DNA from: a virus
Direction: 5' to 3' (one strand)
Length of the DNA stretch: 28,793 nucleotides
IMG/VR virus record: IMGVR_UViG_3300014050_000108
Location: 1-28,793 of that record
Below the pieces are notes generated by a model, which had not been told where the DNA came from, made no database searches, and worked only from the letters and a program-made list of their open reading frames with translations. A program made the translations under genes and the position numbers. Shown piece after piece: positions 9,468 through 16,729 of the stretch. Within the stretch, counting starts at the first letter, position 1, and each line of letters begins with the position of its first letter.

Positions 9468-9485
9468 ATAATATTATATGCTAAA
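9460..9485. promoter_or_regulatory. Perfect 26-bp palindrome over a start codon
   Basis: The half-site TTTAGCATATAAT (9460-9472) is followed directly by its exact reverse complement. The ATG of the zinc-ribbon gene is at 9465-9467, inside it. It could be an operator or an mRNA hairpin occluding the start codon. It is AT-rich, so a long AT palindrome arising by chance is not excluded. Confidence 0.5.
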
Positions 9486-9505
9486 TTAAGAGTATATTCT
9501 AAATA

Positions 9506-9790
9506 TTAATCTATATAATAAAATACTGAAACATTTGCTAACGAACTATATACCCCAGTATTTGTTGTTACTTTAATCGTAGATGGAAGATTTGAATTCC
9601 CCGCTGCAACAAACATAATTGTATTTCCAGAAGCATCATTTTCTTTTAATGTAACATTTCCGCTAGTATTAACGCCTAAGATATAGATATTTTTATCTTG
9701 TCCTGGCGCATCTATTAACTTCGCAGCTCCTGTTGATGTAGCAACTAAAGCTATTTTTTCAAAACCTGAATCTCTAAAATATTCTGCCAT
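9506..9790 (-). CDS. Small virion-type protein
   Basis: A 94-residue protein rich in Gly, Thr, Asn, Val and Ala, with alternating strand-like segments (KIALVATSTGAAKLIDA, YILGVNTSGNVTLK) and an aromatic C-terminus. This composition is typical of small phage head-decoration or fibre-base proteins that form a beta-sandwich. It lies just downstream of the 456-residue structural protein, with which it is probably assembled. A GTGTAAT element lies exactly 7 nt before its ATG. The function is unknown. Confidence 0.5.
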   Translation of the reverse strand: MAEYFRDSGFEKIALVATSTGAAKLIDAPGQDKNIYILGVNTSGNVTLKENDASGNTIMFVAAGNSNLPSTIKVTTNTGVYSSLANVSVFYYID

Positions 9791-9797
9791 ATTAATT

Positions 9798-9804
9798 ATT
9801 ACAC
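9798..9804 (-). promoter_or_regulatory. Candidate late element GTGTAAT, 7 nt before ATG
   Basis: GTGTAAT on the minus strand, exactly 7 nt before the ATG at 9790, in a 39-nt gap between two structural genes. Confidence 0.45.
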
Positions 9805-9829
9805 ATTAAAATTAAAAATATATTAAAAA

Positions 9830-11200
9830 TTATCTAGTTTCTCGCCATTGTAAACTTGCCAATACATTTGTAGGAGTATTATTCGCAGTTGACATATTTT
9901 TCATCAAAACGGCAAATATATTACTATCTGTACTGTCAATATTTTGACTAATATATCCTCTTTTTGCGCTTGATATATTCGCTATATTTGTTGAGACTGA
10001 TGTTGCGTTTCCTACTCCTCCAACAGAAACTGGTAAAAAACCAGCATTAAACATATTAGCGCCAGAAAGATTATAGCTTGTAGCATTTATATTATATTCA
10101 ACAACGCTAGTATCATCTGCGCTAACCCATGAACCCCCAATTAAAGAAGACCCACTTGGCAAACGCCAGAATTCAAAAGAACAAGTTTTGCTATCGCTAT
10201 GAAATTGAGAAGAAAGTAATCTAACAACGCTTCTATTTGGTTGTCCATAATATCCTGTTTTTAATCTTATTGCAATCACTGGTAATGTTGAATTTTCATT
10301 GATTACTCTTGCTCCAGTTGTTCTTGCTGAAAAATCTACTCCTGCTTCATTATATCCACCTTCACTAAAAACTGTAGCGCAAATTTGTTGCATATGATCA
10401 GTACCAACTGTATTGCTATAATTTCTAATTTCACAACGAACAGGGAGATTTGGATTGCTCATATATACTGAATCTTTAATATTGCTATTATAAAATTGAT
10501 GAGCAGTTATAAATTTTCCTTCATGTACAAATCCAACTCTAACTGTTCCTACTCCAAGCCATTCAAAATCAGTCCAAAATAACTGCGTTTTTGTTGGATT
10601 TAAATTAAATTGAGAAAATCCGCTACCATTACAAGTATCTGTATTCCAATTATTTTGAGATATAATATCATCTTGAACTGAACCAGATATATTATTTCTT
10701 AAAACAAAATTTAAACTTCCATTTCCGCTTTGCATAAAATATACGCCATTTCGATCATCAAAAAGACCTATCCTTTTATTTGTCCCAGACCTTACTCCGC
10801 TAAAATTAAAACTTTGCAAACTTACTTGGCTTTTGCCTGGCATGTAATGATGATACATTCTACTTTGATGAATAGTAAAATCATTTATTCCTGTACCAAT
10901 ATTTAATTCTGCTTGAGCTTTCAAAATATTAAAAGTAATATTTGAGTTTGTTCCACTTGTTTTAGTAAGAAGTTCTGTTTCTTCGCCGTAAGCGTGAGAA
11001 TAATCCCCAAGAGTAAATGGTTCTGAAACTCTTAATCTACCAAATGCATCAATATTCGTTGGGCTTGAAGAATTTCTTAAAAGAGATTCAATATCGTCTA
11101 TTTTACTAAAATCAAGAGCTTGATAAACGCCGCTATCACTATTATAAACTAAACCTATGCGTTTTTCTGTTTGATCATTTAAAGATACTAATGGAGCCAT
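9830..11200 (-). CDS. Virion structural protein (DAFGRLRVSEP family)
   Basis: A 456-residue protein with no enzyme motif. Residues 50-62 read NIDAFGRLRVSEP, a signature I associate with a family of large virion proteins in uncultured aquatic tailed phages. The rest is beta-rich with many Asn, Ser, Thr and Gly, as in particle-surface or fibre-base proteins. The order PhoH, this gene, 94-residue protein is tight (19- and 39-nt gaps). A GTGTAAC element lies exactly 7 nt before its ATG. The exact place in the particle is unknown. Confidence 0.55.
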   Translation of the reverse strand: MAPLVSLNDQTEKRIGLVYNSDSGVYQALDFSKIDDIESLLRNSSSPTNIDAFGRLRVSEPFTLGDYSHAYGEETELLTKTSGTNSNITFNILKAQAELNIGTGINDFTIHQSRMYHHYMPGKSQVSLQSFNFSGVRSGTNKRIGLFDDRNGVYFMQSGNGSLNFVLRNNISGSVQDDIISQNNWNTDTCNGSGFSQFNLNPTKTQLFWTDFEWLGVGTVRVGFVHEGKFITAHQFYNSNIKDSVYMSNPNLPVRCEIRNYSNTVGTDHMQQICATVFSEGGYNEAGVDFSARTTGARVINENSTLPVIAIRLKTGYYGQPNRSVVRLLSSQFHSDSKTCSFEFWRLPSGSSLIGGSWVSADDTSVVEYNINATSYNLSGANMFNAGFLPVSVGGVGNATSVSTNIANISSAKRGYISQNIDSTDSNIFAVLMKNMSTANNTPTNVLASLQWRETR

Positions 11201-11207
11201 AAAGATG

Positions 11208-11214
11208 GTTACAC
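11208..11214 (-). promoter_or_regulatory. Candidate late element GTGTAAC, 7 nt before ATG
   Basis: GTGTAAC on the minus strand, 7 nt before the ATG at 11200. It lies in the 19-nt gap after the PhoH stop. Confidence 0.4.
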
Positions 11215-11219
11215 TAGCT

Positions 11220-11939
11220 TCACTTTAATTCTTCAAATTTCTCAATAATATATGCTAAAATATCATTCCTCATAATATCTTCTGTTCCAAATTTAAATGT
11301 ACATATTCCTTTATCTTTACTTTTTTTATCATCAAAAAGATCATATATTTTCTCAAATCCACTATTTTTAATATCTGCTTGCCTGATATCTCCTATAAGT
11401 ATTAATTTACTAAATTTGCCCATTCTAGTAGTAATCAATAAAAGATCATGTATGCTTAAATTTTGCGCTTCGTCACAGATAATATAACTAGCATTAATGC
11501 TCAATCCTCTTAAAAAACCTACTGGCAAACCTTTAACTCTTTCTTGTTTCAACAACATTTCGACTTGTCCCTTTGGTAACAATTCATGTAATTTATCCAT
11601 TAATGGTTGAAGATAAGGATCAAGTTTGCTATGTAAATCGCCTTTAAGGAATCCAAGATTATGAGAAGAGCTTTCTACTGGATTACGAATATAAAATATT
11701 TCTCCAATCTTTTTGCTGTTAATGGCATTTAAAGCTGCGTAAACTGAAAGTAAACTTTTTGCTGTTCCAGCTGGACCTTTACAAAAAACCATTTTAGTAT
11801 TTTTATCTTGAAGGAGTTGTATGAATTTTTTTTGATTATCAGTCCATTGTAATTCCCGAATAGTTAAGGATCCTTCAATTTTATCTCTTTGAGGAACTGG
11901 AACCGACTTGTCTTCTTTTTGTTTATGTTTTTTAGACAT
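11220..11939 (-). CDS. phoH: PhoH-like ATPase
   Basis: A 239-residue P-loop protein with Walker A GPAGTAKS (residues 55-62), Walker B IICDEAQN (153-160) and a downstream LIGDIRQ motif (182-188), the PhoH layout related to the N-terminal half of RecD-type helicases. The length is usual for phage PhoH. Phage PhoH proteins are common in aquatic phages; ATP binding is secure, but the cellular role (RNA metabolism or phosphate response) is unsettled. It is divergent from the plus-strand pair at 11995-12922, and the shared 55-nt gap holds one GTGTAAA element facing each way. Confidence 0.9.
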   Translation of the reverse strand: MSKKHKQKEDKSVPVPQRDKIEGSLTIRELQWTDNQKKFIQLLQDKNTKMVFCKGPAGTAKSLLSVYAALNAINSKKIGEIFYIRNPVESSSHNLGFLKGDLHSKLDPYLQPLMDKLHELLPKGQVEMLLKQERVKGLPVGFLRGLSINASYIICDEAQNLSIHDLLLITTRMGKFSKLILIGDIRQADIKNSGFEKIYDLFDDKKSKDKGICTFKFGTEDIMRNDILAYIIEKFEELK

Positions 11940-11955
11940 TATACTTACATATAAA

Positions 11956-11962
11956 TTTACAC
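11956..11962 (-). promoter_or_regulatory. Candidate late element facing PhoH
   Basis: GTGTAAA on the minus strand, 16 nt before the PhoH ATG. With the plus-strand copy at 11978-11984 it makes an 8-bp perfect inverted repeat (ATTTACAC / GTGTAAAT) with a 15-bp spacer. Confidence 0.4.
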
Positions 11963-11977
11963 CATATTTTCAATTTA

Positions 11978-11984
11978 GTGTAAA
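11978..11984 (+). promoter_or_regulatory. Candidate late element facing the 224-residue gene
   Basis: GTGTAAA on the plus strand, 10 nt before the proposed GTG start at 11995. Confidence 0.4.
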
Positions 11985-11994
11985 TAAATTAACT

Positions 11995-12669
11995 GTGGCA
12001 TACTTAAACGCAAATATTCCTCCGATTGAATGCTATGTAAGAGGCAATTATTTAAGAAATCAAAAAGACTCTCACGATAAATATTTTCCATGTTTAATTT
12101 TTGGAGTAAGTTCTATTCCAGGACAGGTTCCTCTTTTTAATTTTTTAATGGAAGATGGTGGAATTTGGTGGCATTGTCCAATAAGCGCTTTTTGTAAAAA
12201 AGAAGGAATAGCAGAACAAGACCTACATGAATTAGAACTTTGGGATAGTTTTAGTTATCATATAGCAGTAACTAAATTTTCTTTATTTGAAAATAAAAAA
12301 ATGAAATTTTTATCTAGAAATGGAAAAGAGTATTTTGGAACTTATTTATTTACTCTTGATTGGGCGCATAGTGATCATAATGAAATTAATTTTGGTTTTA
12401 GTGAGCATCCAGATCAACATAAATGTGGACATGTATTGCAATTAGACAATGGCAATTATGCAATACAACCTAATAATAGATTAAGAGTATATGATCCAAA
12501 CTTTGCAACTAAACAAGGGCAAAATCTTATTGAACGTAAAGTCAATAGTCATATTTATACTGTAGAAAATTGTCCAAAATGGGTTACAGAAGACTCAGAC
12601 AATTACGAATATAGTGTAAACGAAATAAATGGAGATAAAAATGAAAAAAACAATCAAGATAACAGATAA
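11995..12669 (+). CDS. Conserved phage protein of unknown function, GTG start
   Basis: A 224-residue protein from the GTG at 11995. I prefer this start because the frame upstream runs into the PhoH gene and because the GTGTAAA element ends 10 nt before it. Visible features are AYLNANIPPIECYVRGNYL at the N-terminus, GIWWHCPISAFC near residue 60, a FTLDWAHSDHNEINFGFSE segment and a QCxNYAIQPNNR-like strand; the pattern is of a compact globular phage protein with several conserved Trp, His and Cys. I know similar sequences as conserved hypothetical phage proteins without an assigned activity. It is co-oriented with the next gene, whose start overlaps its end. It is one of only two plus-strand genes in the structural half. 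Confidence 0.6.
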   Translation: MAYLNANIPPIECYVRGNYLRNQKDSHDKYFPCLIFGVSSIPGQVPLFNFLMEDGGIWWHCPISAFCKKEGIAEQDLHELELWDSFSYHIAVTKFSLFENKKMKFLSRNGKEYFGTYLFTLDWAHSDHNEINFGFSEHPDQHKCGHVLQLDNGNYAIQPNNRLRVYDPNFATKQGQNLIERKVNSHIYTVENCPKWVTEDSDNYEYSVNEINGDKNEKNNQDNR

Positions 12670-12922
12670 AAATATTCTTGAGGGTGAAAAAGCTAATCCT
12701 CAGAATTGTGCAATAGCTAGAGCTATTAAAAGCAAAATGAAAAAGAAAATTGAGGAAGTATCTGTATTACCTACTCAAGTCATTCTTAAAATTGATAAAA
12801 AAATGTTTGTAGCTGAAATGCCAAAACATGGCGCAAATTTTATTAAAAGATTTGATCGTGGTCTAGCTGTTAATCCTTTTGAATTAAATTTAAAATTTAA
12901 AAAAGGCTACGCTTTAGTTTAA
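12641..12922 (+). CDS. Small basic phage protein of unknown function
   Basis: A 93-residue basic protein. The start at 12641 is chosen over the ATG at 12629 because GGAG at 12631-12634 is well placed (6 nt) before it. It begins MKKTIKITDKNILEGE and continues NPQNCAIARAIKSKM, a pattern found in small conserved phage proteins of unknown function. It overlaps the preceding gene by 29 nt and converges on the membrane-protein gene with a 4-nt stop-to-stop overlap, leaving no room for a terminator between them. A GTGTAAA at 12614-12620 inside the preceding gene could add a promoter. Confidence 0.6.
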   Translation: MKKTIKITDKNILEGEKANPQNCAIARAIKSKMKKKIEEVSVLPTQVILKIDKKMFVAEMPKHGANFIKRFDRGLAVNPFELNLKFKKGYALV

Positions 12923-13890
12923 TTTTTTATATCTGGATCTGCAAGGTCTGGATTATGTTTAGTTTTTGTGCCTCTTTTGAATGGCACATTTAAATTTTTT
13001 ATAATTTCTATGGGTTTTTCTATAATTTTCTCAATGACTATTTGTTTAGTTTCGTTATCTTCGAATTTTCTATTAGTTGCAATATTATAAGCCAAAAGTA
13101 AAGATACTGCTAATGGATCAAATACAGATACAATAATTAATATAAAATATTTGACTACAGTTTCTATTTTTGCATTAAATGCTTCTGCTATAAATTTATA
13201 AGTTCCAATATCTGATTTCGTTATTTTACTTTTTAAGTCTATTATAGATGTATCTAGTTGGTTGATTTCACTTAATAAATTAGTATTAATATTATTAATT
13301 TTTTCGATATTAGATTCTAATGAAGTTATATTAGATTGGACAGAGCTTAATGTTTGAGATTTTAATTCTACTGATTTTTTGTCTATTACTTTTTCTTGAG
13401 TATCATTTCCAAAAAAGCCGCCAGATTTAGTTACTGTTGTCATTGTAGATTGATCTAAAGCTTTTGTTAAATTATTTTCTTGATTTTTACGAGTATCGGT
13501 TAAAGTTTTAATTCTATCGTTATTTGAAGCTATTTGAGATTGTAATGATGTTTTCTTCGCTTCTAATAAAGTCAATTGAGATTCAATTGCGTCTATATTA
13601 CTTTTTGTTGAATAAAAAGCTTGACTAAGATAACCAAATATTCCAAGACTTGTTATGCCCATTAAAACTATGACCGCACCTAATAAATAAATTTTAATAA
13701 TATTATTAATTTTTTTCCAGTATCTGTATAAAAAACTGGTAGCCATTATTTTCCCAAACTCTAAGCTCGTAGCCATTATAACTGTTGGCCAAAAACTTCC
13801 AGAAAAAAGTAATCCAATTCCTGTGACAGAAAAAAAAGCTCCACAAGATGCCAAAAATAAAGCTGATAAGCCTAATAATAATTTAAACAT
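12919..13890 (-). CDS. Membrane protein with periplasmic-type coiled coil
   Basis: A 323-residue protein with three predicted membrane helices in the first 90 residues (LLLGLSALFLASCGAFF; FWPTVIMATSLEFGKIMATS; IYLLGAVIVLMGITSLGIF), a coiled coil of about 130 residues rich in Asn, Gln, Lys and Ser (about 95-230), a fourth helix (YFILIIVSVFDPLAVSLLLA) near 240-265, and a short charged cytoplasmic-type tail. The topology suggests two membrane modules joined by a long helical hairpin. Function unknown; effects on the host envelope, superinfection exclusion or lysis timing are possible. It begins one base after the stop of the upstream gene. Confidence 0.65.
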   Translation of the reverse strand: MFKLLLGLSALFLASCGAFFSVTGIGLLFSGSFWPTVIMATSLEFGKIMATSFLYRYWKKINNIIKIYLLGAVIVLMGITSLGIFGYLSQAFYSTKSNIDAIESQLTLLEAKKTSLQSQIASNNDRIKTLTDTRKNQENNLTKALDQSTMTTVTKSGGFFGNDTQEKVIDKKSVELKSQTLSSVQSNITSLESNIEKINNINTNLLSEINQLDTSIIDLKSKITKSDIGTYKFIAEAFNAKIETVVKYFILIIVSVFDPLAVSLLLAYNIATNRKFEDNETKQIVIEKIIEKPIEIIKNLNVPFKRGTKTKHNPDLADPDIKN

Positions 13891-13891
13891 A

Positions 13892-14350
13892 TTAAATATA
13901 AAGAAGCCACATACTATCTTTTTCTTGTTGATTTAAGTCTAGTATTTTACCATTTTGTGGCTCCAAAAAAGCGACTTGAATATTGTTATTATTATTTAAA
14001 ATTAATGTATTTATAGCATGTCCACCAGTTGTATTATTTTCTGCTCTTCGCATAGCTTTATAATGAACTATTCCTATGCCTATTCCTTCTGCATTAGATT
14101 CAATCTGTTGTTGATAATATCCACATGCAAATACATGAAATGCTTCTGCAAAATTGTCGCAATCCCATTTATGAACCCATCTAGTTAATTTTAAAGATGC
14201 TAGCCATTGCCAATATTTTGGAAATATTTCTTTAGTTACCATATCTAAAGTTGGCAAGAAATATGTTTGATCTGATACAGCTATGTTCTTTGGTATTTTT
14301 AAACCATTATTAGTCCAACCAAATATCATGTTTGGTGCAGTTACATCCAT
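13892..14350 (-). CDS. Cys/His peptidase- or transglutaminase-like protein
   Basis: A 152-residue protein. Candidate catalytic residues are C64 in WDCDNFAEAF, H111 in TGGHAINTLI, and E130 in FLEPQNGKI, the Cys-His-acid order and spacing of papain/transglutaminase-like folds. The substrate is unknown: it could process peptidoglycan peptides, a virion protein or a host protein. No signal peptide is seen. A GTGTAAT element lies exactly 7 nt before its ATG, and it is followed one base later by the coiled-coil membrane protein. The fold assignment rests only on these motifs. Confidence 0.5.
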   Translation of the reverse strand: MDVTAPNMIFGWTNNGLKIPKNIAVSDQTYFLPTLDMVTKEIFPKYWQWLASLKLTRWVHKWDCDNFAEAFHVFACGYYQQQIESNAEGIGIGIVHYKAMRRAENNTTGGHAINTLILNNNNNIQVAFLEPQNGKILDLNQQEKDSMWLLYI

Positions 14351-14357
14351 GAATGTA

Positions 14358-14364
14358 ATTACAC
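14358..14364 (-). promoter_or_regulatory. Candidate late element GTGTAAT, 7 nt before ATG
   Basis: GTGTAAT on the minus strand, 7 nt before the ATG at 14350, in the 28-nt gap to the preceding gene. Confidence 0.45.
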
Positions 14365-14378
14365 TGACCTAAAAACTA

Positions 14379-14717
14379 TTAGTCAAATATATTAGGATCA
14401 AACTCTGGTAATGTATCTTCTGCTATAACTTGTTGAGCTTTTTTACTAGGAAAAAGATTAATTAATTTAGTGTCATTACTGTTATTAACTTTTTTAGGAA
14501 CATAATTTTCTACTATTTGTTGTGTGGTTACTGTATTTTCATGAACAATGTATATATTCTTTGTGTTGGCATTTGGTACAATTTCTTCGTTATTAAGATA
14601 AAGCCTGTAATCTGGCTTTTTATCAAATAAGCCAAAGTTCATGCCAAAAGCTTTGAACATAAATAGCATACAGTATGTAAAGCCTAACCATGCGGCTAAT
14701 TGAAATATAACGTCCAT
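14379..14717 (-). CDS. Small membrane-anchored protein
   Basis: A 112-residue protein with one N-terminal membrane segment (residues about 4-24, FQLAAWLGFTYCMLFMFKAF) followed by a polar domain with many Asn and Thr and an acidic end. There is no lipobox and no cleavable signal pattern. The layout (single anchor plus soluble domain) would fit a spanin or holin-associated protein, but no partner is identified, so the function is left open. It lies 9 nt after the stop of the nucleotidyltransferase-fold gene. Confidence 0.5.
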   Translation of the reverse strand: MDVIFQLAAWLGFTYCMLFMFKAFGMNFGLFDKKPDYRLYLNNEEIVPNANTKNIYIVHENTVTTQQIVENYVPKKVNNSNDTKLINLFPSKKAQQVIAEDTLPEFDPNIFD

Positions 14718-14726
14718 TTATATATA

Positions 14727-15260
14727 TTATTCTGATTTTTGAATAATGTCAAGCAAGTATTCTTTAAATTGAAGTAAATCTATCTTATCTTTTGTTCTTA
14801 TTATTTTCTTTTCTTTATTTCTAGTATATTTAAGTTTAACATAAAATATTCTAATAGGTTCATAAATATTAATATTTAAATCTTTTATATTTACTGTTGT
14901 ATAATCTTGGTTAATAAGTCCATCTTTGAGGAATATAATTTCTATTTTTACTGCTTGTTTTGATAAAAACACTTTCTTTTTATTTCCTAAAGGCCAATCA
15001 GAAGCGTCTACCATAAATTCAAATCCATTTTTTTCTAGGAAATCTATCCATATATCTTTTTGGTTATAATCTACAGATATCTCCAAATCTTCATTATATC
15101 TATAAATAGCTTTATTAAAGATTGCTAAAGCTGTGCCACCACAAATATAATATTTAAAATTATTTTTATTTGCAAATCTTATTAAAAGCTCAAGCGTATT
15201 ATATAAACGCTGCATATTAATATCAAATTTAAAAGATTTATTTAATTCATTGTATAGCAT
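14727..15260 (-). CDS. Nucleotidyltransferase-fold protein, AbiEii/MNT-like
   Basis: A 177-residue protein. YYICGGTALAIFN (residues 37-49) followed by YRYNEDLEISVD (53-64) matches the GG...(10-15 residues)...EDhE/D core of pol-beta-type nucleotidyltransferases such as AbiEii toxins and MNT proteins (GGTAL, then R-x-S-x-DhDh). Family members transfer nucleotides to RNA, protein or small molecules. The second acidic residue is Glu rather than Asp, so activity should be checked. No AbiEi-like partner is adjacent: the neighbours are a primase-like gene (one base away) and a small membrane protein. It may be a repurposed toxin, a tRNA-acting enzyme or an anti-host factor. Confidence 0.6.
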   Translation of the reverse strand: MLYNELNKSFKFDINMQRLYNTLELLIRFANKNNFKYYICGGTALAIFNKAIYRYNEDLEISVDYNQKDIWIDFLEKNGFEFMVDASDWPLGNKKKVFLSKQAVKIEIIFLKDGLINQDYTTVNIKDLNINIYEPIRIFYVKLKYTRNKEKKIIRTKDKIDLLQFKEYLLDIIQKSE

Positions 15261-15261
15261 A

Positions 15262-15840
15262 TTAATATTTTACTAATGACTTATCTAAATATAATAATTT
15301 TTGTATTGTTGGATTTTTATTCTCTGTAGCTTTAAAATAACGAGTTCCACCAGCTAATCTAACTGGTTGATTATTTAGCATCGCAGAACGACAAAAGCCA
15401 TGAATTAAATAGAATTTTCTCCAATATTCACCTTGATCGTCATTTAAAACCCATCCATGAATAGATTTATTGCCTGAATCAACTACTGCTACTAATTTCA
15501 TCCCTTTTTTTAAATTATTTATAAATATTTGAGCTACTTGATCTTTACTTATTCTATCATGTTCAAATATAATATATTTATTTTTATCTATATTTATTGG
15601 TTTTCTTGATCCATGTCGAGTTTTATAAGAGCTTCCGCTAATATAAGTTCCATAATTTATTGGTAAATTTTTTAACCATAATTCTGCTGGATTAAAGAAT
15701 GGATATTGAGTATGATTTACATGTTTACCAATCCATATCAAATCTTTTGGAGCAAATAATGATATATTAGCTATCATCATCTCTTCTGGAGTCAAGTTTT
15801 CTACTGGATCTGGAGAAGCTTTAATTAAATCTTGAACCAT
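15262..15840 (-). CDS. Archaeo-eukaryotic primase-like catalytic domain
   Basis: A 192-residue protein with the motif series of the AEP primase palm: hydrophobic strand then FEHD (E93 and D95, motif I), VDSGNKSIHGW (residues 121-130, motif II with Ser-x-His), and RLAGGTR (161-167) followed by QKLLYL (180-185), which occurs at the end of many bacterial and viral AEP domains. AEPs synthesise primers from NTPs or dNTPs. Only the catalytic palm appears to be present; no helicase or PriCT-like domain is fused. The gene is one base from the NTase-fold gene and one base after the HNH gene. It is the only replication-type enzyme seen in the window, so it may prime phage DNA synthesis. Confidence 0.65.
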   Translation of the reverse strand: MVQDLIKASPDPVENLTPEEMMIANISLFAPKDLIWIGKHVNHTQYPFFNPAELWLKNLPINYGTYISGSSYKTRHGSRKPINIDKNKYIIFEHDRISKDQVAQIFINNLKKGMKLVAVVDSGNKSIHGWVLNDDQGEYWRKFYLIHGFCRSAMLNNQPVRLAGGTRYFKATENKNPTIQKLLYLDKSLVKY

Positions 15841-15841
15841 A

Positions 15842-16180
15842 TTAATTTCTATTTGTTATTTTAGCTAGCCATGTAGCTACATCTTTTATTACATTAGGAT
15901 TAATTGTTTTATAATTGCCAAGGTGACCAAATAGTAGATGACAATTGACGCCATTCTTTTTGCTTTCACATAAAGTTATAAGATTTTTAGGGTTTAATTC
16001 TAATTCTGGGGATTGATTAAATGGTTTTATATGATGTACTTCTAATTTTTTTTTGCCGCCACATGCTCTACATTTGGGTTCTTTTTTTAAATGTTCTTTT
16101 CTGGTTTTGTTCCATTTAGAAGATCTACGTTCTCCTATAGAAGCTTTACCTTTAAGAACATCTTTAATATAAGTTATCAT
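15842..16180 (-). CDS. HNH endonuclease
   Basis: A 112-residue protein with a complete HNH core: CRAC (C37, C40), the VHHI motif (H49, H50), LNPKNLITLC (N66, C71), then NCHLLFGH (C80, H81, H86). The first half is basic. The size and motif fit the free-standing HNH nucleases of phages, which may assist terminase in cutting DNA during packaging or act as homing enzymes. Distance from TerL (about 10 kb) makes the packaging role less certain. The ATG overlaps the stop of the small membrane-protein gene as ATGA. Confidence 0.85.
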   Translation of the reverse strand: MITYIKDVLKGKASIGERRSSKWNKTRKEHLKKEPKCRACGGKKKLEVHHIKPFNQSPELELNPKNLITLCESKKNGVNCHLLFGHLGNYKTINPNVIKDVATWLAKITNRN

Positions 16181-16404
16181 CTGCTACGCCAATCTCCGCC
16201 ACATTGTAATTTTATTTTAATAATATTATTGGTTTTTTTAACAATAGAATTTAAAGGTTCTTGTTTTATTGGTATTATAGGCTTGCTATCTATAGGAATA
16301 ACAATAATTTTGTCATTTAATTTGTTTGTTGTATATTTGGCAATAGAGAAGACTATTACTGATATTAATAGTGCTAGATAATAGGTTTTGGTGGTTTTAT
16401 TCAT
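16177..16404 (-). CDS. Small single-pass membrane protein
   Basis: A 75-residue protein with one N-terminal membrane helix (residues about 8-24, YYLALLISVIVFSIA) and a short basic extramembrane part rich in Ile, Lys and Pro. It is the first gene of the minus-strand late cluster, preceded by GTGTAAT exactly 7 nt before its ATG. There is no recognisable family; a holin or spanin component is possible but unsupported. Confidence 0.5.
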   Translation of the reverse strand: MNKTTKTYYLALLISVIVFSIAKYTTNKLNDKIIVIPIDSKPIIPIKQEPLNSIVKKTNNIIKIKLQCGGDWRSR

Positions 16405-16411
16405 ATTATAT

Positions 16412-16418
16412 ATTACAC
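16412..16418 (-). promoter_or_regulatory. Candidate late element GTGTAAT, 7 nt before ATG
   Basis: GTGTAAT on the minus strand, 7 nt before the ATG at 16404, at the head of the late cluster. Confidence 0.45.
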
Positions 16419-16668
16419 ACTTATCTTTTTAACCTATATAGCAAAAGACTTATAAGCAAAAATAGCCCCGTGGATTTTTTTACTTTGATATATTATTGAT
16501 TTATAAAGGTATTTAAATAGATTTAAAATAAAGGGGGGAGGTATATAAGAGAATAGTATTATATTATTGGGGAGATCTATATAAGTACCCCCTCACCCAA
16601 TTTCGTTTTTAAAGTCATTCATTTTTTTCAAAAATGGGGGTATATATAAATTTTTTTTGCCGATTCTC

Positions 16669-16697
16669 TGTAAGTCGTTGATAATCAATGAAATTTA
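16669..16697. repeat. 29-bp palindrome, single copy, centre -53
   Basis: A single 29-bp palindromic element (arms TGTAAGTCG and TGAAATTTA, centre TTGATAATCAA). Its centre is 53 bp before the ATG of the 50-residue gene at 16736, and it ends 4 bp before the -35 box. Confidence 0.7.
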
Positions 16698-16701
16698 ATT
16701 G

Positions 16702-16729
16702 TTGCATAATTCCTATTCTGTGATAGATT
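16702..16729 (+). promoter_or_regulatory. Early promoter, leaderless type
   Basis: TTGCAT, 16 bp, TAGATT with an upstream TG; 6 nt (AAGAGC) to the ATG at 16736, which places the predicted transcription start at the start codon. Confidence 0.75.

Noticed and set aside
11908-11994. ATG start at 11908 for the 224-residue gene
   Set aside because: It would begin inside the PhoH coding sequence and upstream of the candidate promoter element; the GTG at 11995 avoids both.
12919-12922. Frameshift or fusion between convergent genes
   Set aside because: The genes are on opposite strands and simply share a 4-nt stop-to-stop overlap.
1-16404. Stop-codon reassignment, as in some large AT-rich phages
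   Set aside because: Genes read through with the standard code, use TAA, TGA and TAG as ends at sensible overlaps, and no suppressor tRNA was found.
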